Assembly: GCF_030272615.1 (NCBI RefSeq)
Contig: NC_081415.1
Coordinates: forward strand, 421,312,257 to 421,376,256
DNA length: 64,000 nucleotides
Source of the DNA: Cryptomeria japonica
Lineage: Eukaryota > Streptophyta > Pinopsida > Cupressales > Cupressaceae
Direction of reading: 5' to 3'
A program made the position numbers and the translations under genes. Shown here piece by piece: positions 36,501 through 47,431 of the stretch; position 1 is the first letter of the stretch, and every line of letters starts with the position of its first letter. The notes beneath the pieces were generated by a model. It was not told where the DNA came from. It ran no database searches and worked only from the letters and a program-made list of their open reading frames with translations.

Positions 36501-37803
36501 GTCTTCCTCTGATATTATCTTAGGGATACCATTCAGTAGTTCTTGTTGAGCATTAAGATTTATGCTTCCCCAATTGTTTAAGGCTATTTTGAAATGATTG
36601 ACTATTTCCCTTGTGATCACTTATGGGTCTTCTATAAGACCCCCTAACTCCTAATCTTGCTAATCTTGTTCAAGTTTCTTCTATGTTTGACACTGTTATG
36701 AAAGAATCTAGTATTCCTATCTCCTGCCCCAAGCCAATTTTCCCTAGATTTTTGCCTCCAGTGTATCTCCTCTTTTGTTAGAATTTCTTCATATTTATGT
36801 AAAATCTCTTTTCATTAAAGTATTTGTATTGGTCCAATCCTTCTTTTATGATACTTTCATTAATATAATCCATTTCCTTCTCAATCTCTTCCTTTTCTAC
36901 AAAGATATTCTTAAAGTGTTCCTGATTCCATTTAAGAATTTTCATTTTGATATTTTTGAGCTTGGATACAAAATAGGAAATTTTGGAGCCCTGAAATTGT
37001 TCCTCTATCCACCAATGCTCTATAAGTTCAATAAAAGCTTTGTCTTGGAACCACATATTTATAAATTGAAAGGGATATTTCTTAGGCTTCCTTTCAGCAC
37101 CCAAGTCAAGTGAGACTGGAAAGTGGTCAGACCCTGATAAGGTAAGAATGTTGGATTGTAGAGAAAACTGAAAGGTAGTCAAATCGCCTTTAAACATGAT
37201 CCTATCTAGTTTTTCTTCTATGTTACTTGGGCCTAATCTCTTATTATTCCATGTGAATAAACCATTATTCATTCTTATGTCCATCAAATTATTCCTCTGC
37301 ATCCAATTTCAAAACTCAATTTGTGCTCTTGTAATTGTCTGCACACCTCCTATTTTCTCTATTGGGCTTGAAATGGTGTTGAAATCCCCCCCAAGAATGT
37401 AATTCTGCTCTAAATCTTGCGACATGAAAGTATCCAAATCTCCCCACACATATCGTTTGTTGTTGGTACTTATAGGCCCATATACATTGATAAGGATGAA
37501 GCTTATATTACTATTAAGTCAACCGATTCTACCACTCTACTAGTGGGTGTGGTTGGCCAAAGGTTCAAACTTAACCCTTCTAGGGTCCCACAGAACAACT
37601 ATACCACCAATAACCCCACATATATGGTTATGATCCACACTCCAAATACCTAATTTTCTTTTAAGGCATTCCCAATCATTAGCCCTGAGTTTGGTCTCCT
37701 GAATTATCACTACTTTTGCTCTTATGATCGATATATTGCACTTGAACAAGCGCTGCTTGTTAGGGGCATTTAATCCCCTAACATTCCAAATTATGATCTT
37801 CAT
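33576..37803 (-). pseudogene. LINE ORF2: endonuclease, reverse transcriptase, RNase H
   Basis: The ATG at 37803 overlaps the ORF1 stop (ATGA). The AP-type endonuclease shows IIWNVRGLN, VVIIQETKL (catalytic Glu), GGDFN, FTWNNKRLG, KLDRIMF and SDHFPVSLD, and is interrupted near 37540 and 37300. The reverse transcriptase shows LDDFRPVSLCNTIYK, SGRSILDG, IRKGDPIS and QFVDDTMLF, a variant of the YADD box. After a decayed linker of zf-RVT type, RNase H reads KLNFDGASRGNLGKVG, MAELEAVI, VVEGDSQIV and REGNGEADKLANLG, holding the Asp, Glu, Asp, Asp set. The final stop is at 33578-33576. More than ten stops and frameshifts are present. The enzymes would nick target DNA and copy LINE RNA at the break. 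Confidence 0.85.
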
Positions 37804-39668
37804 TCATCATTGGGAAGGCCCTTCCCCTTCCCATTGTAAAAAAGATCAGTGATTTTAGTTTGATCTTCAACCTCCCCTACTAAAATCCTTAATTTTGTGA
37901 GGGACTTTCTCCCCCTCTTTTTAGGGGTTGTCCCAAAATCCGGACTCACCAAATCAGGGCAATTCTGATCAATACCTAGGTTTGCTTTAGGAAAACTATT
38001 TCCTTCCACCATAAGATTCTCTTGAGTATCCCCATGCAAATTCTCACCAGAGTCTAATTCCATAAGTTTCTTAATCAGTTCTTGTTTTTCCATTTTAAAT
38101 ACTTCATTATTTTCATCCTCTATATCATATTATGATTCTGGGTCAAAATTCAAACCCATAATCTCATAGACCATTTCCAATTTTCCTCGAATATGTTCTT
38201 GCCTTTCCCCTTCCATGCACTTTTGAATGCTCTCCAATTTTCCTACTGACCCTTTCTTATTACCAGTTGCATGATTTGTCAACTTTGATCAGGTGACAAG
38301 TGGGATACTTCTTTACTAATGGGGTTGGCCAAATTACCTTCATCGATATCCTAATTCTGGCTATCAACTTCTACTGAAAAATACCCCTTATATTGGTTAA
38401 ATTTAATGTTGACTATAGGGTTATTGCCTGGGGGGCGTACAACGGGTTAAATTTTATCAGATCTTCTTTAGTCGTGATGACGTTGCCACTAATGCCCCCA
38501 TTCTAAAATTTTTCTTTAATGCCATAAGTCAATCCTCTGGCAATTAATTCCAGAGGTTTAGGGGAGGAAATTCTAGAATCCATATCTAGGAGCATTCTAA
38601 CCCTAGTTGAATTGCGGAAATTCTCCTCTAAACCTAGGAAGGTGCCAAATTCATTTCCAATTTCCACCAGGGCTTCGAAATTTAAAATTTCTACAGGAAG
38701 GTATGAGATTTCTACCCATCTAGGAAAGGTTTTTGGTTTATATACCTCTAGTTGAAAATTATGATTCCAGTCAATGAAATGAAAGCTAAACCCTTTGAAT
38801 ATAACTAGTTTTCCATTTAATAATTCCTCTTTTAATTCTTTAGTTACACATTCAATGTAGATAAAATCATTAGGAAGGACATAAATACTTACCTGGCGGT
38901 GGTAAGGCCAATACCACCAATTCACAATCTTAGATATCGCCTGCCCATTACCGCTCCATTTTGCAAACAAACCAATCTCCTTGCAGCAATTACGGTGTGA
39001 CCCCAAAATGCGGTCACTAATCACAAAGTATTTGCCTTCGTATCTCTGCTCTATTGTTTGTATAGGAGCTTCCTCAGTTTTGTTTGCAATTGGAGCCTGC
39101 CTAAAGATGTTCTGATTATGGATCTTCTTATAGATGGCCACATTATTTGAAATGGATTTTGCAGTGCCAACCTTTTGCTTGATGTTGCCCATGACAGGTT
39201 GCTTGGTGGGCCTTTCAGATTGCCCTAATCTAAAGGTGGGTTTTGCAAATCCTCCAATATTTCACCTAGAAGTAATGCCCTTGGGGAAACCCTCTTGCAG
39301 AGGGTGACGCAGAGCCAATTTTTCCGCTTGAAGAGTTTTCCTAGATTTAACCATTTTCCAACCATTGCCAGGATTTTGAGCTTGTGGTTTCTAGGATTTG
39401 TCCACCCATTTGTGTTGGTAAACACCCATTGTGGTCTATAAACCTCCATGGGATGCAATTCACACCTCTGCCCACCTTCGAACCTTCGCGGGCATGGAAA
39501 GTTCCTGAATTTTGATGGCTTATCTTTATCATTCCCAAAGACTCCATTTCTTTGCTTGCTATTACCCTGTGAGCGGTCAGATTGTCGAAAATGAGTTTTT
39601 CCAAGTCAAGGGGGAGATACAGGATTACATAGCCCCTTTGGCTCATAAGGGTATTTAATATTTTGCAT
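37800..39668 (-). pseudogene. LINE ORF1, DUF4283-like nucleic-acid-binding protein
   Basis: The first ATG at 39668 lies 40 bases inside the element. The best-kept block (39192-38503) contains RQVSIYVLPNDFIYIE, VIFKGFSFHFIDWNHNFQ, FPRWVEISYLPVEILNFEAL, IGNEFGTFLGL and RVRMLLDMD. This is the pattern of the DUF4283 domain common in plant LINE ORF1 and zinc-knuckle proteins. The expected CCHC knuckle after it is not clear. The C-terminal block (38093-37800) is basic (KKRGRKSLTKL) and ends LPNDE then TGA. Frameshifts occur near 39200-39360 and 38100-38500. Confidence 0.75.
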
Positions 39669-39708
39669 CCTCTCTATTTCAGAGTAGACCTATGTGAAGA
39701 TATAATTA

Positions 39709-40925
39709 TGTTGGTCGTTATTACTCATAAAATTAATTAAATCTTATGTAATTAATTTTATCATTTCAACCTTATAATCAATTTATCAAAATTAATTATT
39801 GCCCTTTTCTTCTAAAATCATTTTATTTCTTCAAAACCCTGCTTAGTTAATTAATCTCAATTAACTAAGCTAATCATGTGATTCATACAAATCACTTCTT
39901 CTAATCCTCACTTACACTAATTAATTCTTTTATAATTTTGATTATCATTATTCTTCAATTTTTAATTCCTCCACTCATTCTCTCTCCTCTTGTCACATCC
40001 TCCTAACTTGCCCACTTGCTCTCATAATCCCTCATTAAGCCACCTAATTTTTCCTCTTGATCATTTGCACATCCCTAATCACCTTGATTAGGGATGAGTC
40101 AACTCTTTTCCATAAATGGATTTCCCATCTCACCATGCTACCCGCTTTGATCCTTTCAAGGAAATTCAAATTATTTGAATCTCCCCATGCATCATTTTCC
40201 CAAGGAATTTTTAATTCCTTTTCTCATTTAGTCTTCCCACACATCCTATTTTTTGGAATTTTTAATTCCTCCTCCCTTCCCCCAAGGAATTTTATATTCC
40301 TTTTTCTCTTCCCAATGTACTTGAGAGCTCTTCCCCGTGAATCTTGAGAAGTGTGGAGACAATAAATCTCTTGGTTCTCCCACTTTGTCCTCTCAATCCT
40401 CTCCCACTCTTTCTCTCAATCCTAGCCCTCCATTCCAAATCAATCTTGGCCCTTCATTTTGGCCTCCTCCGATCTATAAATTGGAGTCTCATCTCCTCAC
40501 AAATCATCCACTTCCATTGCATTCTTATGTTTCTCTTTTATTCCCATATCCACGTTTCATACATTCTTATCATGTCCATTTGATCTCATATCCACTTTTC
40601 ATCAAATCTTATGTTGTCCATTGGAAATCCAAAATCATCCATCATGCCATCATAATGCCAAAATATTGCCTCATAATCCAATCTATCACACCCATGCTCA
40701 TCATTTGAATCTAGTCCCACCTTGTTGTGTAGTGGAGAGAATTCCACAATCCTATCAAAGAGTCAATCCAACCAAGTGGAGAAGGGGCGCATTCTTCACT
40801 TCACCTAAGGCTCAATCTAAGGGAGGAGAAGAAGGTATAAAAGTATCATTTGCATTTTCATGATTTATTTGTGTTTTTATGATTAATATATGCATGAGAG
40901 CACTCTAACCATTTTCTCATCTCCA
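39709..40925 (+). repeat. Element G 5' LTR, second part
   Basis: It begins with the LINE target copy TGTTGGTC and continues the AT-rich LTR. A C/T-rich middle part follows. A TATA box TATAAAT lies at 40475-40481, consistent with + strand transcription starting about 30 bases later. The LTR ends CTCCA at 40925. Together with 23972-24053 the LTR is about 1.3 kb. Confidence 0.65.
40475..40481 (+). promoter_or_regulatory. Probable TATA box of element G LTR
   Basis: TATAAAT within CGATCTATAAATTGGAGTC, about 445 bases before the primer region, preceded by a C-rich stretch. Confidence 0.5.
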
Positions 40926-40948
40926 TTTTGGCACGCCCAGTGGAACCC
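40926..40948 (+). promoter_or_regulatory. Element G primer binding region
   Basis: TTTTGGCACGCCCAGTGGAA at the LTR edge has the form seen next to the 5' LTR of many plant gypsy elements. I do not assign the tRNA. Confidence 0.55.
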
Positions 40949-41127
40949 ACGTCCCTAGCTACTAACGAATTTTAGAATTTGTGAATTATTTTCATTGTAG
41001 GTTAGAAAAATGGTGTCTACATCTACATTTTAGCATCTCCACTTTGTTGTTTCAACGTCTTCGCTTTAGTCCTTCAATGTCTTCCTTTGACTTTTACTTT
41101 CTCGCCTAACAATTTTATGAATGCAGA

Positions 41128-41275
41128 TCAACGTCTGCGCAGACGTCAATCCAAGAATCAAATTATATACATCAATGTTTGCGTAGATGTCAATCCATCG
41201 ATGGATCAATGTCTGTGCAGGCGTCAATCCATGAATCAACGTTTGTGCATACTTCAACGTCTATGCTTGGGTACT
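41128..41275 (+). repeat. Tandem repeat with palindromic unit in element G leader
   Basis: Four to five units of about 30-37 bp on the theme CAACGTCTGCGCAGACGTCAATCC. The first contains the perfect 16-bp palindrome ACGTCTGCGCAGACGT. Later units are degenerate, for example ATGTTTGCGTAGATGT and ATGTCTGTGCAGGCGT. Confidence 0.7.
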
Positions 41276-41289
41276 TTTCCTGCTTGTTT

Positions 41290-41580
41290 TTAAAATTTTA
41301 AATTTTAAATTTTTCCAGGCTAATATTTTTTTCTGTTCAGGACCTCAATCAAAGTTTGTGCAGATGTTTCAACATCTGGGTTCCACTTCAGTATCTCCTC
41401 TTATTCATGCCTACTCTCAATTTTTAAATTTTGAATTTGCATGCTAACCTTTTTTTTTCTGTGCAGGGCCTCAATCGGTGTTTGCGTAAACAAATCAGCA
41501 TCTACACTTGCACTTCAACGTCTCCACCGTAAGTGCTTATTTTCAAATTTTTGCTAACTTTGCTCTGTCCTTGCAGCTTT
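41290..41580 (+). repeat. Three tandem units, each with a pyrimidine tract and CAG
   Basis: Units of about 110-126 bp share AATTTT-rich DNA, GCTAA, a T-rich tract and CTGTNCAG ending at 41340, 41466 and 41576. The first two are followed by G(A/G)CCTCAATC. The spacing and order repeat, so this is a diverged tandem duplication. Confidence 0.55.
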
Positions 41581-42759
41581 TTCGCATATCCAAGACATAA
41601 AATCATACTACTAACACTCTTTTGCAGGATGTTTTGTTGAAGACCATCATCTTTTCCACTAGATTTAGTTTATTTTCTTGCATTCTAGATTAGCAAAAAT
41701 CTTTCATTTGGGCCTAAAAAGAACATGTGTATTTTGTGTTTAATGCACTTTCATATTGTGTATGGTGGATCCATTGTTGCACCAAGTATCCTCTCCCCTC
41801 ATCTTTGTAGACCTTGGGTGAAGAGAAAGGTGGTCAACAACACCCACCTTTTCTTTTAGTAGTTGAGGGGTATCTTTGATTGGGGATTTCATCACCCCAC
41901 AAGAGTACTTCGACTTGGGGCATGATCTTGAACGGTGTCTTTCGAGGCTCTATATAAAAACTTGGTCAAGCGGTCAAAGTGCCGAGTGAATTCGACATAT
42001 GTGGAGACCTTATCTATACCCATAAGCTCAGTTAGAGCCTTAAGTTGCTTGCTTTGTGAAATCATTGTTGCACTAGACCCATCAAAAAATAGCTAAGAAC
42101 CTTGTTGTAGTATCTCAAATCCCACATTTGATGGTGTAGGGGATACGGATCATTCCCCGAAGTTACCTCTCATGTACCCACTCAGGATGAGATAGGATTT
42201 CCCTCTATAATAGATCTTCGGATCTTCGAGGTAAGAGAATCTGGTATGCTCGAGAAGTGAGTGCATTGTAAGGGGGAGCCACTGCTACTTGAATCTATAT
42301 TTGTCTGCCTGTTTGAGGTATCACTTTGTGCGAGAGGCCTATCAAATGGTTTCCACTTTCCAGCCTAACTTGTATGTCTGATGAGTGTCTTCATTTTGTG
42401 CAAAACCAGTGAAATCATGTTTGGGTTAATCTAGTCCCCCAATCACTTTTGTTCTTGTTATCAAGCATTTCCCTTGGCCAATGTGTCTTCATTGTTTGAT
42501 ATTCTCTTGCCAAGAGTAGACAAAATCAAACATCTTTCCAAATTTGACCAAGTTTGACCAAATTCCATTCAAAACTATCAAACTGTCCTTCAACGTCTCT
42601 GCCCTATCAAGCAATGAGATTCAACATCTCTTCCTCACTGTTTCAATGTCTATGTCCTGCTTCAACATCTCTACCTAATTCACATGCCTAATCAATTTTC
42701 ATTCATCCAAACAATCATCAATCCCCAACTAATATCTCTAGCCAACCATCAATATAGTC

Positions 42760-45069
42760 TTGGGTAACCTTCCCCTTCTTCTACCTATCAGCAATCCATT
42801 CTTCCATAATCATTTTCATTCCATCCTCAAGGACTTAGCACATCAACATAATCAACCTTCCAATCCAATCATCAATCAATCATCAATCAATTATTTATCA
42901 ATCATTCAACCTCATCCAAGTTCAACACTTTATGAAATTTTGATTTAGAACCTTTATCTTTATTCAATCACCAATTAGCTTTTGTTCTTGGGAAAGAATA
43001 TCCCCCAAGTACGTTTGCTTAATCATTTTGGGTTGATCAAAACCCTAATCTTTTTACCCTCTTTTTTTTAGGAATTTAAGGCTAACCTAAGTAGAAGAAG
43101 GCTTGATCAATTGCATCTTAATCTAAGGGTCTGAATTTTACCTAGCTTGGTTGTCACCTTGCTTTGTGGTTAACATCATCGATTCCCATCTAGGTCCTAA
43201 TCCAAGGGCTAAGGTTTCATCTTAATCCAAATCAATATTGTCCTAATCCAAAGACCAAATCAATCCAATCAAATCAAATCAAACCCAATCTAATCCAAGC
43301 AAATCAAGTCTAATCCAAACAATCCTCAATCCAATCCGAAATTGATAATTCTTAATCCTCATCTTCATCTAGTATCATCTCATCACTTTTCTCAATCAAT
43401 TCTATCCATCCATTTCCAAATTGTCTTTCCATTATCATCGTCTTCATGTTACCCTTTGCATTGTCAAAAGAAAAAGTTGGCTATTCAAAACCCACATTCA
43501 AATATCATGGGTTGGTTTGAGGAAATGGTTATGTAAGTTCAAGGATCACCCTATCAACCATGCCCATCGAGCTGATACATGCCTCAAAGTTATCTAACTT
43601 CTCTCCTATTCATGTCTCTCACCCTATCCCACTTACCAAGTCAATCCCAATTCATCTCACATCTCTTATTCTTCCCCTACCTTTGACAATGGAAATCCAT
43701 CTTATTCCCCATCCATGTATTCATATTATACCTTGTCCACATACCCCTCTGATCCAATATGTATACCTCCATCTCCCCCCCCCCATCTACATCCCAATCC
43801 TCATCTTTTTACAACACCTTCATCATCTCCACTCCCCATCCAAGTCACTTACACCACAGTTCTCCAAGCCTTAACCCTAATCCTCCCATCCATAATTGAA
43901 ATCCTCCATCTAATACTAAACCTCCACATAATCCTCATCCTCCAAAATCCACACCATCCCCATCCTCCAAGTCCTTTCTCTGTAATTTTATCCAATAAAT
44001 ACTAGCAAAGGAGACAAAATCCCCACCTCAAAACAAAGTTACCCAATCTCCCCAAGTCATCCATCCACCTCCATCCCCTCCAAATAAAGACAACCCTCAA
44101 TTATCTAAGCTTCATGATACCGCCATCCTTCCATCTATCCAAGTTTTTGAATCCATAACCTCCTCCATCACACCATCCCCACAACCCCAAACATGCCAAG
44201 ACCTTGTGCCAAATCATGCTAACATAGATCCCTCTCCACCTCAAGATCCAAACATCCCTCCATCTCATGAGACCTCTCCATCTCAAAATCCATGTCTACC
44301 CTCCACTCTATCTCATTATCCCATCCCCTCCACTCCATCTCAAGAAAATATAATCCCTCCATTGCATGATCCCCTTCCATCTCAAGATCCAATCATCCCT
44401 TCCACTCCACCATAGGATCCCATCCCAAGTCAAGATCAAAGTATTCCACCATCTCCATGTCATGATACCAATCCATCTCACAATTCTAATATTCTTCCTA
44501 ATTTCATACATGATCCTAATCCTCCACCTGATCCTAGTCCTCTGCAATATCCCATCACCCCTATCCAAGCCATTCATGAATCCCATACCCATCAACTTGG
44601 CCCTTCCACCTTCATCCACTATGGTTTCCTCTAAGAGATTATAATTTCTTCCACCTTGCATCCCCCTCAAAATGGACTCGCATTTTGTTTCCAAAATAAT
44701 AAGTATCCCATTGGAAAAAGAATTTGTCAAAAAAATAATTGTCAAGGAAAAGGATTAGGCCTCCATGAACACGGAATATTGGAACCCCTTCAAGTCAAAG
44801 AAAATGAAAGTTCATATGGCCTTGGCTACAAAGCTAATGCTCAAGATGTTGGTATATCTTCCATCCCTCCTAAATCTAAAATCCCTTCATATAAACCAAA
44901 ATCACACCATCCCCCATCTTCCAAATCCCTTTTGGGTCATTATATCCTAAATTCCATTCCTTCCTCATCCACATCTAGTTTGTGTCCTTGCGCGCTAAAG
45001 CTAGACCCTCAATTGCTTCCATCTAACTTGGGTCCTTACATCACTCCACCACTCCATCACCTCAAATGA
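42760..45069 (+). pseudogene. Element G Gag-like region: Pro-rich tract and G-patch-like motif
   Basis: No canonical gypsy Gag domain or zinc knuckle is seen. From 43560 the + strand is C-rich and codes for Pro/Ser/His-rich sequence. Between 44206 and 44550 a repeated unit of the form (S/P)QDPxIPPS occurs at least five times, and one stop is at 44413. At 44656-45069 a better frame includes KNNCQGKGLGLHEHGI and later SSYGLGYK. The pair GKGLGL...GI...GLGYK resembles a G-patch, a glycine-rich RNA-binding motif present in some retroelement polyproteins. Frameshifts are needed to link the parts. 43190-43335 is an AATCC/AATCAA low-complexity run. Confidence 0.45.
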
Positions 45070-45265
45070 TCCCTAAGAAAGATCAACAAAGGCACACATC
45101 CTTGAATTCCTTCCAGCATTCTCCCTCCATCATCCCATCCATAAAATCTCTAGGTCATCCATCCTCATGCACCCAAACCATTGCTATTGGAAGCAATTTG
45201 GATACTAAATATCAAATGCATAAAGCCAAACTTGGTTTCATGAGAAAGGTCTTGTTGTCCCTAAC

Positions 45266-45691
45266 TTGGCTAAGCATAAAGGACAACAAGATAACCAATA
45301 CTCTAATGAGCTTTGGAAGCTCTATTTTGATGGGTCAAGAATTAAAAATGGTGTTGGTGGTGGTTGTATGTTGGTTTCTCCTAATGATGACAAATATTAT
45401 GCATCTTTCAGATTTTCTTTTAGCTTCACTAATAACACAACTAAGTATTATGCCTTGTTTCATGGCCTACAATGGGAAAAGAAGAGAGGAATCAACTATT
45501 TACAAGTCTATGGTGACAGTGAATTGATTGTCAACCAGGTAAGAGGTCTCCATACCACTAAGAAGGATCTTTTGAAGTCTTATAAACATAGAGTACAGGA
45601 TCTTATAGAAGATTTTCAAGCTTTTAATTTGTTTTCTATTCCTAGAAATCTCAATAAACATGTTGATAGACTAGCTGCAGTAGGAGCTTAG
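45266..45691 (+). pseudogene. Element G RNase H domain placed before reverse transcriptase
   Basis: ELWKLYFDGSRIKNGVGGG carries the first catalytic Asp, YLQVYGDSELIVNQV the Asp of the GDS motif, and NKHVDRLAAVGA the last Asp. The expected Glu of the AEYEAL motif is absent: the sequence reads NNTTKYYALFHGLQW. The domain is therefore likely inactive. The fold type is the plant/archaeal-like RNase H found in Tat-lineage elements, where I recall it after the normal RNase H. Here it lies 5' of the reverse transcriptase. A stop follows at 45689, then a frame similar in tone (YDIPSDISN) leads toward the next domain. Confidence 0.75.
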
Positions 45692-46012
45692 TATGACATT
45701 CCTAGTGATATCAGTAACATTAAGGAACAATGGTATGTGAAAGTTATTGTAAGGTCTTCTATTCTTAATAATGTTGACCATTGGCAATTTTTTGATAGTG
45801 ATCAACAAATCATTAACTTTTTTATTTAAGAGGTAGAATTTTCAAATGGTAATCAAGAAAATCTCAAACAGTAGTATGAAGATCAAATCATACATCTGAA
45901 AACTAACAAGCTGCCTAAAGGATTGGTCACATTGGAGTCAATCTTCAATGATGATGATCAAAAGAGAAAAGAAAAATCTAGTTTGTAGATTAAAGAAGAA
46001 CATTATGAGAAT

Positions 46013-46558
46013 GTGGAAATCTTCAAGGACAAGCTTTTAAAGCTTGGCAAGGTATGCACACTAGAAGAAAGGCATGCATTTATTTTACTTTGGCAGGAAT
46101 CCAGTGACATATTTGCTTGGAAATATTTAAATTTAAAAGGTTTTTATCCTATCATGGCCCAGCATACCATAGAGCTTGATCCAAATGCCAAACCTATGAG
46201 GCAAAAACAAAGGCCTCTTAACCCCAAGCTTGAGCCCCTAATGGTCAAAGAGTTGAATAAACTCATTGAGAGAATAATTATCTTCCCAATCAAACACAGT
46301 TCTTGGGTGTCCAACCTTGTCCGAGTTAGAAAGAAAAATGGTGAAATCAGACTTTGTGTTGATTTCAGAGACCTCAATAGCACCTCCCTCAAGGATAGAT
46401 ACCCGTTACCCTCCATGGAACATATCCTTCAAGTTGTTGCAGGTTCTAAGAGGTTTTCTTTGCTAGATGGCTTCTCATGATACAATCAGGTTTTAGTGAA
46501 GGAGGAGGATCGATTCAAGACAGCATTCACAACCAAGTGAGGTACTATGGCTTACAAG
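46013..46558 (+). pseudogene. Element G reverse transcriptase, N-terminal half
   Basis: It begins in the linker IFKDKLLKLGKVCTLEE, then IFAWKYLNLKGF and MAQHTIELDPNAKPMRQKQR. Fingers and palm follow: IFPIKHSSWVSNLVRVRKKNGEIRLCVDFRDLN, SLKDRYPLPSMEHIL and RFSLLDGFS. Two nonsense changes are visible: TGA at 46478 where GY follows DGFS, and TGA in TTK-W-G near 46540. The hAT-like insert interrupts it after GTMAYK. Confidence 0.88.
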
Positions 46559-47423
46559 TAGTGAAACTTTTAGTGGATAATATTCGCTAATTGGCTATTT
46601 TTTAAAATTTGAGAATCAAAATTTGGCTAATAAGTTCAACTTTTAAGGTGACTTGAATTGCCACATTTTTACAAATTTTTATTTTAGTGTCATTTAAATT
46701 GCTAGAGAATTTATTTTATTAATTTTTTTAACTCAAAGATTCGCCACAATATTCGATAAATGATTGGATCAAATTCGCCAACATTTTTTAATTTATTGTA
46801 GAAATATAAATTAATTCGCCAATAATATATCATAATTACTAGTTACTTTAGGGTTATATCAACAATATTTAGTTACCACTGTTGATTTAAAATATAATCT
46901 AGTAACCTTCATTGTATTCCATGAGGTAAATTGTACCTAGAAGTTATAATACTCGTTGGAGTTGAAACTTTTTTTTTAATTATTGACCTCAATGAAAATC
47001 AATGGTTTAAAAAAGTTTTTGGCCCCATGAGTGTTACAAATTGTTGGTACATTTTATCTCACAAAATACAAAGAGGGCTATTATATTATTTTAAATTAAT
47101 GGTAGATACTAAATAAAGTAGAGTCTACCCCTTAAACTCATTAATGATTTCCACCTTGAGGCCTCTACTTTTCTATAAAAAAACTACTTTTTTAAATGAA
47201 AGGATTTGGAATAGTAATTAATACACTCTTATTATTTTCTAATATTTGCCAATATTTTCTACCAAAAATATTTGATATAAAAAAAATCGCCAATAGAATT
47301 AATATTTTTCATTAAAAAAGGAAAGATTCGCCAATAAAAATTATTATTTTCTTTTAAAAAGGTTAAATATTCGCCAAGATTTTATTCAATTTTTTGAGAG
47401 AGGGTTTCTTAAAGTTTTCACTA
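46559..47423 (+). mobile_element. 865-bp hAT-like miniature inverted-repeat element
   Basis: It is flanked by an exact 8-bp duplication CTTACAAG (46551-46558 and 47424-47431). The terminal inverted repeats are TAGTGAAACTTT and AAAGTTTTCACTA. Removing it and one target copy restores the AYKKMPFGL reading of the reverse transcriptase. The 8-bp target site is characteristic of hAT transposons. The interior is AT-rich, has no transposase frame, and holds ATTCGCCAA-like words in both subterminal regions. Confidence 0.88.
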
Positions 47424-47431
47424 CTTACAAG

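Larger units (their letters stand above)
24054..39708 (-). mobile_element. L1-type LINE, about 8.9 kb, split by element C
   Basis: An exact 8-bp duplication TGTTGGTC (24046-24053 and 39709-39716) brackets the element, and the flanks join into one continuous gypsy LTR. The 5' end is at 39708. The 3' end at 24054 shows, on the minus strand, AATAAAATTATTTGG then TTTCAGCCTTTTATCGATAA and an A/G-rich tail, the standard end of plant L1 elements. Order on the minus strand: ORF1 (DUF4283-like), ORF2 (endonuclease, reverse transcriptase, RNase H), then about 2.8 kb of further sequence with coding-like frames before the tail. Element C (26162-32879) sits in that last part. Without it the LINE is about 8.9 kb, longer than usual plant L1 elements. 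Confidence 0.8.
40949..42759 (+). other. Element G long leader with TTCAACGTCT-type repeats
   Basis: No sustained reading frame. TTCAACGTCT and variants (TTCAACATCT, TTCAATGTCT) recur at about 41050, 41068, 41250, 41370, 41505, 42590, 42630 and 42660. 5' and 3' splice-site-like sequences are present, for example CCACCGTAAGTG near 41525 and repeated pyrimidine-tract plus CAG sites. It would be the 5' untranslated leader. Confidence 0.45.

Noticed and set aside
36775-37113. Plus-strand Phe/Leu-rich ORFs opposite LINE ORF2
   Set aside because: Antisense shadows: the minus strand shows endonuclease motifs such as SDHFPVSLD in the same bases.
19055-40925. R1 plus the split LTR read as one 6-kb 5' LTR of element G
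   Set aside because: R2 does not continue into sequence like 39709-40925 before it breaks off, and TGTAGACACC at 23972 is itself a normal LTR start. Kept only as one of several options.
43190-43335. AATCC/AATCAA run as a CRISPR-like or telomere-like array
   Set aside because: Irregular low-complexity units without spacers, inside a gypsy leader.
44308-44745. Minus-strand Arg/Trp/Met-rich ORF
   Set aside because: Antisense of the Pro/Ser/His-rich repeat; low complexity creates an open frame on both strands.
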